Assembly (NCBI GenBank): GCA_930367205.1
Contig: OV884009.1
Span: 106,847,189-106,911,188, forward strand
DNA length: 64,000 nucleotides
Source of the DNA: Acanthosoma haemorrhoidale
Taxonomy: Eukaryota; Arthropoda; Insecta; Hemiptera; Acanthosomatidae
Reading direction: 5' to 3'
This document shows positions 40,801-54,700 of the stretch, in pieces; within the stretch, counting starts at the first letter, position 1; every line of letters starts with the position of its first letter. A program made the translations under genes and the position numbers. Below the pieces are notes generated by a model that saw only the letters and a list, made by a program, of their open reading frames with translations, was not told the DNA's origin and made no database searches.

Positions 40801-43800
40801 ATTAGTGATGCTTGATAAATGATATCTTAATTAAATCAGTCAGTAAACTAGTAAATAGAGAAAAAAAATGTATGCAAAAACATATAAAACAAAAAAAAAG
40901 TTGTGGCAGTTTCTTGAAAGCATAATGGCTAGAATAAGTTAAATTTTTTAATGAAAACTTGCCCAAAAAGCTCATCAATTATTGCTCATTACAGATAACA
41001 TATTAATAATATTTTTTATGTTCTTATTTTAACTAGCTGATTTGCCTGGCATTGTCCGTGAGAGTTTAAAACACATTAAAAATATATTAATAGTTAGCAC
41101 ATATCTTGATACCCCCAGATAATCTGCCCCCGGAAAATTGGTGCTCCTCTGTATTTATAATATCGGAAATTTTAAAATTAATTTTCAGGGATGGACGAGA
41201 ATTTGACGCAGCTGTTGCTAAAACTCTTGGTTGGGTGTCAGATGGTCTGACAACAGTAAGTGATCGGCTTCTCGTTTCTGCCGATCGTGACATTCTTCAA
41301 CAGCAAGTCGACAACCATGAGGTATCTTATGTTAAATATTAAGTTATTTTTTACAGAATAAATTACATAGAAAAACATGTTATAAATTTAAAGAGCTTTC
41401 TTACCTATATTTAATAGATAGGTATTTTGATGAGTCTTATTATTTTTAATGTAGGGTCATAACACTAAATAGACTAACATTTATGAACTAAATAGATGTA
41501 TAAAACAATTACATCACTATGTGAATTCCTTATGAGAGATGTAACTAATCTGTTGATTATTGGTTAGTTTATGAACGCTTCCTAAATTTACTATGATGGA
41601 AGTGATTTATCTCAAGACCAACTTTTCTTTCATATGGTCCAGGGGGTTTTTCAGGAAACCAATATTTTTAGCTGACATTTTTCATTCCTTAATTTGTAGT
41701 CTGTAGTCGAATAAATATATTAAGCATGTTTTATGTTTAAAAAGCCCTTTTTATGTTTTTTTGTTTTATTTTTCATTGTATGTCAGGAACAACAATACCA
41801 TCTTAATGCCATTTGTACTTACTATTACAATTTATTTAGTCACATATCTAACAAGTGAAGTAGTTTCCGTAATGAGCTTTTTACCCGAAAGTAAAAAGAC
41901 CCAATAGTATTGCTTTTAATACTAGTTGTATTGATTTTATTGCAGTTTATTACATAAATTAAATTATAATTAATTAATATAAATTATAATGTTATTTTCA
42001 TAGTGTGGTTTGGATTTTTGTTTTTTGGATATTTTTTCAGTTATATTTAATGAATGGGAAAAATGTTATGAATTTATTTCTGTAATTTTAAAATATTTTT
42101 AGATCATCTACAGAGAAGTTCTGTCTAAAGAGCATGAAGTAGTCCTTCTTCTTGAAAGAGGAGGAAAGCGAGAAGTGGAAAACCTAAGGCAGCAATGGGA
42201 GAGGTTAAGGAGAGAAGCTACTGATAGGCAGACCAGGCTTCAAACTTGCATGGTAACCCTAACCCCCTTTCACTTTAACCTCACTCGAGGTGAAGTTTTT
42301 ATTTCTAGAAATTTTTGTTAAACCTTGTATTTTTTCTTGCAGGAACATTGTAAAAAATATTACAAAGGGCTTGAATCATTTATCCCGTGGCTGTCCCAAG
42401 TCGAGAACAAACTGGAATTGCTCAGTCCGGACTCATTCTCTAGACGAGATCTCGATAAACACCTAAGAGACCTTGCTTCACTTAGAAATGATGTATTGGA
42501 TACCTCTTGGTCATTTATCAAAAAACAGAATATGTCATTTGTTATATTATTTATATTCCTGTGTGTTGTAGGTTTGGAAGAAGTCTGGAGAATTTGAACA
42601 CGTTAGGTCTCTTGGAGAAACATTTGTTGGTGCTTGCGACATTGATAAAGATGTTGTAACCAAAGAAATATCTGCAATACGTGAGCGATGGGACAGACTT
42701 AACAATGGTTGGTTCTGAAACCTATAATAATTGCTTCATTATTATGGACATTTTTATTCTCATTATTTATTATCACTTTTCTTAAATAGTTATTTATTTA
42801 AGTTTTTGTTTGCATTGTCAGATCTTGTGTCGAAGACCTCAAGGCTGGAAGAACTCGGAAGACGTCTTGCTGAAACTAGTGAGAGACTCAGAGGGATTTC
42901 CCACTCGATACAACGTTGCGAGGATCGTCTTGGAACTCATGATTCGTTGTCTATAACTGCTGATCCGGGTATACTTAAAAATGTTTTTTTAGTTTTTTGT
43001 TTGCCTTTACTATTATGATTTATGATTAAATTTCCTTTTTTTTCAGCAACACTTATGAAATTGAAAACATTAAGGGATGAAGTTCAAGCATTAAGAGCAC
43101 CCCTTTCCCAACTCAATCAAACTTGTGAAGATCTTGACAGAGAGGTATGAATCACATTTATAATGTTACTTAAATTGCTGTCAAATATACTTTGATATTT
43201 TATGAGTTAATGTATATGTTGAGATATCAGCATATGATGATGGGAGAAAGCTGTTGATTTTCATTGACATTAGCCTTATCTTAAGAAATGCACCCATCCA
43301 AATATACATTCTTGGCTAACATTGAACTCCGACTTTAATTTATTGATGTAACTTTAAGTTAGAATATTATTAATGGTGTTATTTGTTCTAGCTGGCTGTG
43401 GAGGCTCCTGGGAAGCAATCTGGACTGATGGAGGAAGTGGTAGCTCTTGGTGAAAGATTAGATGACTTAAGTGAAAGATTACGGGATCGTTGCTCGACTG
43501 CAGAATCTGCTGCAGTGGCCGCTCAACAATATAATGTTAGTTATTTATATAACTTCATTCTTCATTATTTTCTAACTTTTTTTTCTCTTATATGTTTTGG
43601 TATGAAATAAAAGAATAAAGTAGTTTTCTCGTGCTTTATAATACCAATTGTGTAAGATCGAATAAAAAATAAATAAACTTGATCCAGTTTGATTAAATTT
43701 TAAAAATATTTATTTGGTGAAATGCAGTGCAAATTAATATGACCTGTTATTAAAAGGGAGTTTTTTTTTTATTACTGTTTTAAAACAAAAACAATGAAAT

Positions 43801-45688
43801 AAAGTTTTCAAAGTGAAATAGTCAAAACTTAATGCAAATAAATTGGAATCCCCAGTTCAGTTTTTGTTAATTAGTTTGTTTTTGAAATAGAATTTTAGTG
43901 AGTAGTAGTTTTTTAAGGCTGAATGCATTGTGCTATTCTGCTACTTGTACTTATTTAACCAGCAATTCTCCTCCCTTTGAAATCTTGAAGTTTCCATGAG
44001 CTACTAGAGGCTCAGAACAAGCCAATATTTATTCAGTTTCTACTCTCAGATGACCTTAAAAAGAGGTTAAAAATTTATTTCCTATTTGGCATTCCTTAAT
44101 TTTACTTATACTAAGTTAGTACAATACATGAACAAGACATAAATATAATTTACATATTTTTTTCTTAATTATTATATGAAACAATAACGGGAAGATCATC
44201 TACTCGCGCAGGCTAGCTCAGTTGGTAGAGCTTCCCCTAGTTATTGGGGAGGTCCCGAGTTCGAGTTTCAAAACTGCCAATATATTTTTCTATGACTGTT
44301 ATAATTGCAGAAAACTAAACCAAAACAAAAATTGGTAACATTTTTCAGGTGGTTTTAGATAATTGATAATGTACTCCATTACATAATTATTTTGTGAGTC
44401 TTTCCTATTATATGGAAAAGACCCTATTTCATCATCTATTATATTAACCATTTTAAAGTAATATATTGTTATTAAAGTTTTTGTAGGACAGAGTATATTT
44501 TACAACTTTTTATCTCAAAACTCTTCAGGTGTTTACATGTTGATTCTTAATTAATCTATTTAATTTTCAGAAGTTATGTTGATCTTTATCCAACTTTTTG
44601 AAATTTTAAAAATATTTGATACTTGTTATTTAACAGGGCCAACTTAGTTCAATTCATTTTGATGTTTACTTTTTTTCACCAACAAACTGGTAAAAGTGCA
44701 GTTTTGAATGTTATTTTCATTTTAACTACTATAGAACAAACCACCCATTCAAATTTCATGCCAAAGTTAACTTAACTACCCCTACGAATCGGATACATTT
44801 ACAAAAGTGATTTTGATATCATTATGGAACAATACACAGCATTTTTACATAACTATGCCTGACTATAACATACTGATGTGTATTAGACCTTTCGAAAAAT
44901 CATTTAGTTGGGCAGTTAATTAAGGAGCAATATACATTTGCATAACAAGTTAAATGCTGTACAACTGCGATTATCCAGGTATTCAACGTCCCTTTTTTCT
45001 TTTTTTTTTTGGATGAATGAAAGTTTTTTAAAGATTATTTTTTCTAAAAATTAGTTCCATATGTCTGGGAATATCAGTGCAAAAATGAACTCACTGAAAG
45101 GCTGTTCTTTTATTGGACAATGTGCCATCTCACCCATTTGAATCCATTTTTAAAACAAATGACACATAAATTTTCATCTATTATCTACCACCTGATATAA
45201 CTTTGTTAACTCAGCTAATGGATCAAGGTATGGTTTATCAAGGAGCTAGTTTAAAAAGAAGGTACAGAAAGACTTTTCTTTGTTTTATTATTGAAGAAAA
45301 CTGCGAAATCCTTGAAGGATGTCTTGAAAATGTGGACCATCAAAGGTGCGATTTTTGCTGAGGCAGTTGACCAGCTTATCACCTATTTTGAAGATCCAAA
45401 TTCTGAATATAGATAAATTCTAGCTTTAAGAAGCATAAGAACAGAGGTTAGAAAAACCAAATCTGAGAATAAAAAACAAACTGATAACAAACTACAACAT
45501 ATTTTAATTAAATTACATGTGTATTTATTTATTTCTATGTGTATGTACGTATGTAATTTTTGAAAATATATTTGTGAGTTGAAAATTGTTATTTTTTGTT
45601 TATTTACATCAAAGTTAGGCTTTAAAACGTGGTTTTTGATCATCCATGTTTTTTTATTATCCAGTAATACTATTCCCCTCATGTAATG

Positions 45689-45748
<60 letters not shown>

Positions 45749-48700
45749 ATATTAAAAGAGGTATTAAATAAACGAATCAAACCTTTTGTAATAAATATTC
45801 ACTGAAGATACTGTTATTTTATTTAAAGGTATCACTTTCTGTGGCTGTTTCATAGAGAACAAACAAGGTTTTGTCTTTAATATATTCACATTATTTGAAC
45901 ATTCAATAGTTATGCATCTATATGAAAAGTACATTTTTTCTCTGTTTTATATTAAATTCTAATTTGTAAATTTGTTATTTCTATCAGGAACGTGTAAGAC
46001 TCCTCTCAGCAGATTTAAGTTCCTTAGAAACAGAGCTCGAAGGAATGAAACCACCAGGACGAGATTTTAAAACCCTTAGAGTTCAACACGATCAACTTTC
46101 ATCTTTCAATAGCAAAGTTAGTAAAACAGTCATTTATCTTGCATGAAAACTTCAGTATTGACCAATCCTCTTATTATAATGTAATTTTAAACGCAAAAGC
46201 AACCTATAAATATTTAAGAGGTTACATAGGCTAGGTAGATCTTGTGAACAATCGTTGAATTTTAATTCAGTTCAGATTTTTCAAGTATAGTAGAACCTCC
46301 ATTATCTGGGGTTCGATCAACTGGGAATCCAATTAATCGGGCCCCCTCCAACTTCTTTTTTTTCTCAATAAATAACACTAACTTGGTTATTTTTAATGAT
46401 AATGAAGCAAAGTGAGCAGTTTTCATAAGATCAGAGCTATGTATAAATATATTTCACAAGATTTTGAAAGATAAGAAAGAAAGGAAGTTTATAACAGCAT
46501 TGTGTTCTTAAAATTTTTTAATGAGTTACTCTCTTGAAAGGAAGTTAACTCAGGTTTTGTAAAAGGGGGTTGTTATTATGAACCCCCCTTCTGACTATTT
46601 TCACTAAACATCCACCATACAAATACCCTTCCTATATTTAAATATCAGATAATTATCTCCTGTCTATCCAGTCATTGGCGTAACTTTTGTTTTTGTTTTC
46701 ATTCATTTGTATGTATATAATTCTTTACTGTATTTGTCTATGCATACTTTAGGTTGTAAAGCCCAATTTTGTACTTATTGTATTTATTCTAAGGGGAGGT
46801 GAGTAGTCCCAAAATATTGTTAACTTATATTTAATAAAATGTTAAAACTTCCAGCTGGCACGAGCTAGTGATGCAGTGAGTGAAGCTCTTGCCCTGGCAG
46901 ACAGATTGGTGGACTCGGGGCTGTCATCAGAACCTACGAGGAGACAGGCAGAATCCTTGTCAAGGCAGTTGGCTCACCTTGAGGAGAAGGCAAAGACACG
47001 GGAAGAAGATCTCGACAGAGCTGAATCTGCCCTTAGGGATTACGAAAGCCTTTACAATGATGCTACTAATACACTGGATATTGTAAGTTATTTTCTTAAG
47101 CCTTATTCCACCACTTACATATGTTAATTTTTTTTTTTTCAGTTTCTTCAACTTGCACTATCTTCTTTATCCAATCTACCTTATATTCATTGTCAATCAA
47201 CAATAGTCTGAGGTACATTAGTATGTCTATTTGTTATGTATGTGAATTTTTCCTGAATACTTTGTTCATTTAATCAGTTTCATCTTTTGAGTTTTGCTTA
47301 AGTAATCCACTATTATATTGTTTTTTCCGGCTATGTGTTGAAATTCACTATTGAAAAAACACAAGTACTTTATCCATTTAATTAAACCATTTGAAGGGTT
47401 TCTGCATGTGTGTAATGAGGTAATTGTTCAATTTTCTGCCTGGAGATAGACTTTTAACTCAGTACTAAGGGTATCCTATTAATGACATGCTTAAAGTATT
47501 GTCTTGCATGTTAATAGATTCTACTACCCACTAAAGATAGGCTATATATGATTTACCAAATACTCTATTTTTGCCAATTGTCACGGCCAGAAATTATGGT
47601 TTTATCTTTCAGGAGCATTCCCAAATCCTTGCCATTGTACTGATGTTATTTGATATGATATATTCGATTTTGTTTGCTTAAAGAATGTAAAATTGGGTAA
47701 ATTATTTTTTCTAATTAAGTATTCTTTATTCTAGTTAATTGGTCCTAAGACTGAATTTTCTAAGTCATTATGATTATTGAATGAAACAATAAAGATTTCT
47801 GCAAGAATGTTCAACTTTAAATGAACATTTTAAGATTTGCCAATTGTTTTTATGCTAACAGTGTCACTTCCTTCTAAGGAATGATAAGAGTCCTTAAATA
47901 TTGGTTTCAGCAATTTGTCTTTCGGGCTTGTTTTTTTATAAAATCATTTGGTTTGACATAATCAGTTATCTCTTCTCCAATAACAATACATTTGTCTGCA
48001 ATCAGTTCTTCACTTATTTATTCTTTCCTTCCACCATTTAAAGCATTGAATTTTTAATTAAAAATATTTTTTTCATTTGTTTCATAGATTCTTTTGTTTA
48101 AATTTCTGTTTCCCCCATCTAATTTTTTGTTAATATTAATCAGTAATTGAAACAGATACTGATTAAAACTCAAATTATCTGTAGTTTTTCAATTCAATTC
48201 AAACTTTTCTGTATTTTATATGTCACTTGATCAACATATGTTTTATCCACTACCTAATAGTAACATCAATTTAATTTATTTACCACTATAAATTATGCAA
48301 TATTTGAATAACTAATATGCATTACCAAGGCTCAACATTATTAATAAATTAAAAATAATAAGGCCTTACATTAGGCGACAAAGGTAACGATTCCACTTTC
48401 GTTGAATATATTTTTTATACTTTCTTATTTGTTAAAGGTAAAAGGAGATTCATGAAAATTTGTAAAGAATAACTTTTTTTATGTAATGTTTAAATTGTTT
48501 TTTTATCTCAGGGTTCAATACGGTCCTCATTTATATTGCTTATTGCAAATGTTTCGCTTTAATCTAGTTTTCTAAAGAAAACGAAAGAGTTAATATACTT
48601 GAAATAAAATTTACCTGGTACAAATAATGATTAGTAAATATCATTGGTACATTCTTCGATGTGGGGTGGTCTTCTTAACTCTTCCTTCCATCCCTGGTCT

Positions 48701-51700
48701 CGCACATGGCTCTGTCTTCCTCAACCGGCCTTTTGGCTGTTGTTCAAATTAAATCACTGACTGTTTAAATGAAAAATGTAGTCACCCTGTCTCCTAAACT
48801 CAGCTATTTATGGCAACCTAACCCCAAAACTCCTGGAAAACCCAGGAGCCTTGATACCTGGGTCTTGGTCCAAATCCAAAGCAGGAAAACATCAAATCAT
48901 TATGATTATAACATTAATATTTTATAAGATGGCATTGATGAGTGCTGGGCTCAGACATGCGAGTCCCCAAGGTGGGGCGGAGACGCCCGCCGTGAGCTAG
49001 GGTCGCTACAACCTCTAGCCGCCGTCCGGCGAGCGCCAAGAAAGAGATAGAGCGGGTGGACCAATGGTCTTTCACCCTGGCCGCCGACCTAGTCGGCGGG
49101 CAGCCTAATTCGCTTTGATCTGACTCCATAAGATCTTTAGAAGGTGTGGTGTGCCCCGACAGGAGAAGAGGTACAGATACTCCACTATGTTCAGGAGAAG
49201 AGGTACAGGGTAGGTTTATCGGTAGTTTATGTGGTCTTGGAACGACCACGATTCACACTCGGTATCTAAGGGTAGGCGAAAACCGTTTGGATCCCAAAGG
49301 CGAGTGTGAACCGGAGGTGGACCAGATTGCTATGGGAGACACTGCTAGGTAAATTTGCAGGGCCACGGTAACCGTCGTCCATGAGGGAGAGGTCTCTCCC
49401 AAGGAGGTGCTAGTTTTAGCGAGACGAAGGCAGAGATTCCCACTAGGAAGGTGTGGGGTCTGACAACGCCGGACTAAAACATAGCGAGGTTAGGAGAGAG
49501 AGATGCAGAGGTAGTTGAATAAGAAGACCATGGTTTCAGTAGAGCAGCAAACACCAGTGCAGAGAGAGACTGAAGTCCAGTGTTCAAGGTGCCGGTTGGT
49601 TTCTGTCTGGCCTCTGTCTGAGGATGCGAGGTTTATATAGCCGGCTAGTCATCCCCACCAGGGGTTGTTCTCCCCCCACTCTCCGACTGGCGTCATAAGG
49701 TTTATTTATTAAACATATGGAAAAAATATTAGATATGATCTGATCGAGAAGAGAGTGACTTATAATTATTCGTAATTAAGAGGTGGCTACAACACCCTTA
49801 TATATTATTCTAATATTTTCTTATTACTATTAATAATAATCATTATTTTAATTATTTATAAAAAATTTTTATATTCAAACTTTTACTTTATCTCAGGGTT
49901 CTGTTAATTATTTTAGGAAACTTTTGGCAAAAGGAATATTGATTTAATTATTACAAACATTTACAGCTAAAAATTGACATACAAACATAATCACGTACTT
50001 ATAATTTCGTATTATGCTGGCCAGCGCTTCTTCGCGTTGGTATCCTCGTTGTTCATATCACTCTTTGCTCGATCTGACTTGTCTTCATGCTGATTGATAT
50101 TAAAGTTGTCGCATCTGTTGAAAAGTGAAAAAGGACTATATGGTGCCAGCTTGGGTACGCCACCTCGTCTCACTGTGTCTGCCCAACGACTCTCTCGACG
50201 ACCATCAGGAGGTTCACTTCCTCTGCTGCTGTCCGATGCCTTCTTGACCTTCAATCTCAATTTTTTCCGAGATTTTTTATATAAGCACCATTTAAAATCA
50301 CCATTTTAAAATATCACAACAATATATAACACTAATTATGATGTTGTGTTCTTCGCTTTTCCTCCATTCACATGCTCGACACATTTCAAGAGGGGAATAT
50401 GAAGGGATCTTATCCTTTAATGCAACCAACTCTCGGCCATGCCTTCCGACATACTTCTTCTCAAAGCGTCTAGGTCTCCTTTCTCTTCCCCGCTCTTTTT
50501 ATAAAACAGAAGTTTTATTAACTGGTTGGGAAATTCAATGTATTTTTTAGTGTGAGTGTTGAGTGTGAAAGTCAATTAATGAAAAAAAAAAATTGTTGAA
50601 AGCAATGAAAGACTTCCCTTATCAACAAGTTCACTAGGCAAGTGTCCGTACTTAATATAAAACTGTAAGTACCCGAAATAATTCTTCAATTCTCTGCCGA
50701 TAGAGACAGTTAGGTCCGCTATCCATAATTTCAAATGTGAAGTTTTCATAAGTGTTAGATATAAGGGTAATAATGTTTAAAATAGCTGAGATTAAATTTG
50801 ATTAAAAGCACGAATATTTGTTTTGTCGTCGCCTGTTATCTAAAGTTAAGCTCTAATTAACATTAGGCACCAAATAAAGTGAATTTAATAGTTAGGATAT
50901 TAATAATCAAACTTTTCGAACATCCTTATGAACCTTCAAAGGCCTTCTATTCCAACACCCTTTCACCATCCAAGGAGACGCTTGTTAGTCTAGGGGTGAT
51001 TTACTCATTTATTATTTTGTATTTCATAACTTTTATTTTTGTATTAATTATTTTTATTTTATTGTTTACTATTTATAGATAAATGTTGGTAACCCGTTTA
51101 TATCTCACTTTCTTGTTTTATTTTGTATTAATTTTATTGTTTCTTTCTGTACAGACTTCTGCATATTGTTGTTGTTTTTCTTTTTTTTTTGGTTTCTTAT
51201 AGGTGGGTGGACTTAATTCACTTATAATGGACTTAATTTACTAAAAACCGTTTAGCAATTTTAATTTTTATTTCTTAATTATTATTATCATTCCTATAGA
51301 GGTTTACAGTTTATTTTACATTGTTATTACTATTTTTTATTATGATGTCATAGTTTATTTTATTTGCCAGTTGTGAATTTGTCATTTTAACATTAATGTT
51401 ATTCATAGCGGACTTAGTATTGGTATAATTTTTTTTTCTATTCTATTCTATGCCTAATAAAAATACATATTATGAAGTAACATTATAGCCGTTGAAAAAT
51501 AAAAAATGAAAAAGCCACACATTGGTTAGGCAAATATGAAGTTATGTTATTTCATTATGTCACAATGATAAAAAAAAAATCAATTAACTTATAATAACTT
51601 ATTATTAAAATCTTGACAACCCAAACATATGAACATGAAATAAATAAACAAAAAAATAAGATATATACTTTTTGAATTCTTCACAAATTTTTAGTCATTC

Positions 51701-54700
51701 AAATTGTCTTGCTTCAGCCCAAATAGTGTTTTTGTTGATCCTTGCATTCTGAACTATAATCTTGCCTCTATAGTTTCCTTTAGATTCTGCATCCTTCGCA
51801 TGTAAATAATTTGAGGTGTAATGCTTTTACGCATACGTATGAGTATAGCAAATAAGATGTATGAAGCTAGAGGACCTTCACGATAAAAATATTTGACCAT
51901 CTGCAAACTCTCCTTCAAGCATCTCTAAACACCTAACCATCTCTCCTTTCCAGCATCTCTCAACAACTGGCGCCAACTAACTGATTTTTTTACGGTATCC
52001 ACTTGCATCACCGTTCACTTCCTTGTAGCGGCCGACTTACCTCACACTTATTTGAATTTAAACTTTTTTACAGCTTATTAATTTATATAAAGAATAATAT
52101 ATATTTGATATTAAGATATAGGATTAAATCCAACAAACATTGTCCAGCATGACAACCGAAACCTCTTTAAAATATAACATAACAATATATTTAAATTTGT
52201 AATTTAAAAATAATGTTTTTAATAAATAAACAATTTCATTAAATTAATTCATATTATATAATTGTTTTTATTTTTTTACTTTTTGTATGTAATTTATCAC
52301 TCTGGATGTCAACCAACCATATCTTTCTAGTATCGTCTACGGTGTCTTATCTTCTTCTAATCTTGACTATCACAGTGTTTGAGCCTTGATGAACTGGGCA
52401 ATACCCAGGCCATGAATTAATTCATTAAGCTCAAAAACATTACCATGTGTAATAAGTAAAGTCTTTTATTCACCTCTTTGGTATTATTCACTTTTCCTCC
52501 ATACATCTCCCTGACACACTTCAAGAATGGTTCATGATCTCACCCTTTAATGCTTCCAACTCCTAGCCATGTCTGCCTCCATACCTTCTCAAACATCTCA
52601 GCACTCCATCCTCGTCTACCTGGGCCGTATATTTTTCACAGCTACCTAATATCGCTATGTCCCACTTCCACCTAAGTTCTTATCATGGTCTGTTCTTATC
52701 TCCACTATCTCTTATCTTCCCATGTGCGGAATCTAACCTTTAATAGCAAATATAATCTAATTTTATGTATCTATCTTTAATATATTTTAATAATAACTTT
52801 AATATGTCTTAATATTAAGAATAACATTATAATATGCTGTCTAACATATAGATTCTGTTTACGCCTGTAAGTCGTTTATTTTGTTTATTGAAAAAAGAAT
52901 TATCATTCATTGTTTAAGTCCGAATAAGGGGTCTTGCATTGACAAGTAATTATCTAACAAAGTACCCTCTTAAAATTTATTATAAAAAAGTGTAAATCAG
53001 AGATAAATATTTTTTTTTGTATTTGTTTAGTTTATATAAAGAATTAATAATTATTGATAATATTATAAATGTTCTAAGAATATCTTTGTGTTTCGAATGT
53101 GAGTGTTGTGTATTTGTATTGAATAATGAACCTGCCATGCCCCAGGGCTGAAGAGAAGTTATGTTAATTGATTTTGTTTTAAGTGAAAGATGTTTGAAAG
53201 TAAACAAAACAAATAACGATACGGGACGCATCCGAGGCCCCGTAATCGGATTGAGAACACTACATCCTTAATAGAGGATTAAAGGACGGAGCACCGGTTG
53301 ATAAGTCGCTCCCAGAGTCAGTGTGGATCCAGATTTCAGTTGGCCAACACGCACCAGAGTGCCCTCCCCCACCGACGGTTCCAACCTCCATCATCTCACC
53401 GCCTTATCGGCCTATTGTTTACATCTCACCGCCTTATCGGCCTATTGTTTACATCTCACCGCCTTATCGACCTATTGTTTACATCTCACCGCCTTATCGG
53501 CCTATTGTTTATGTGGAGCACCTCTCGTGGGAGATTCGACTTGGAACAAGAATGGATATGGGCATATCGATCATCGACTCACCGATTCCATCCACCTGGA
53601 ACCTCACAGCTGATTGAATAATTCACTATCTAACTACGACAGGTAACCTCGATGGACGTAGCTTTCACATACCGAGGGTTTATGTTGTTTGTTTACGTCG
53701 TTCATCAGTTTATAGCAATAACACCAAACTACTTATACGTATAAATAAACACGGACAGTGATGTATTTATTTCGTTCTCATTCTTCGATCAGCAAACTTT
53801 AAGTTAATAAAACTCCGGTTTACAAGTTTCAAGTTTAGTAAAGTTTAAGTATTTTTTTTATCAAATAGTTTAAGTATTTTTTTTATCAAATAGTTTAAGT
53901 ATTTTTTTTATCAAATAGTTTAAGTATTTTTTCTATCAAATAGTTTAAGGAGTTTTTTTTTATCAAATAGTTTAAGTATTTTTTTTTTAATCAAATGCTA
54001 TTTGTTTATTATAATCTAATAAATGTCAGTAATCTAAATCTGTCTTTCCAAAGTACTTGCTCCCCGCTCTATAAAGGTGCCCTTATCGTATTTATTGCTG
54101 TAGTAGATTTATTTATTTATAAATTCATATCAGTTATTTTGTTAGAAAACTGTAAGTTATTCTGGGCTATCCGTATCATGCCTAGTTTGATCCTTGTATT
54201 TCAAACTGCTTTTCTCAATATAAGGATTTTCTAATTGAGATATGAAAGGCAAATGTATTTAAATTTATTACTCATTATATTGTTTGTTGTCAATCACGCA
54301 TGTAGTCTCTCATTACATTAAAATAAGATTTGTTCGATTTGCAATTTCGTTCTTCTTTATTTTTTTTCTTTCATTTCCCTTCATTAATGTTTCCGTTGTT
54401 TGTTTGAACCCCCCGCAATTGATATCTCGTTACCTTCTTTCATGAGCTCAAAAGACCGGCATCATTGACACGGGGTCGGAGAATTACACCTGTCGATTTT
54501 TTCTTTATGGTGTCACTCTCCCCAACAGATTCTAATACATCTATTATCAATATTTTCCCCTGTAGGCTGAAGATGAAGTGAGAATGCTGAAACCAGTTGG
54601 CTCAGATGTGGAGACCCTAAGATCTCAACAAACGGAAGCGCGAAGAGCCCACAGCGAGCTGATAGAACCCGCTGGTAAGGCAGTCGACTCCGCAACCACT

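Larger units (their letters stand above)
43536..45987. other. 2.45-kb intron with tRNA-like repeat, Tigger fragment and microsatellite
   Basis: Contains a tRNA-like sequence at about 44200-44320, a pogo/Tigger fragment at about 44960-45420 and a (GT) microsatellite at 45691-45744. Otherwise AT-rich. Confidence 0.8.
47083..54565. other. 7.5-kb intron, the largest in the window
   Basis: Contains R1 copy 2 (about 48940-49700), two diverged copies of repeat P2 (about 50340-50500 and 52480-52625), P4 copy 2 (51296-51415), P3 copy 2 (about 51825-52105), a GC-richer segment about 53220-53830 with four 30-bp units, and a T-rich minisatellite at about 53846-53996. 47083-48930 and the last 550 bp show nothing recognised. 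A minus-strand frame at 50012-50260 has no recognisable domain. Confidence 0.75.

Noticed and set aside
44203..44275. Functional tRNA gene
   Set aside because: Poor acceptor pairing, 8-base anticodon loop, and a body shared with SINE-like copies.
50012..50260. Minus-strand frame of 82 codons with Arg/Asp-rich sequence
   Set aside because: No domain recognised and no splice or promoter context; it lies in a repeat-rich intron.
53392..53511. CRISPR-like array of 30-bp repeats
   Set aside because: Units are directly adjacent with no spacers, and the host is eukaryotic; it is a minisatellite.
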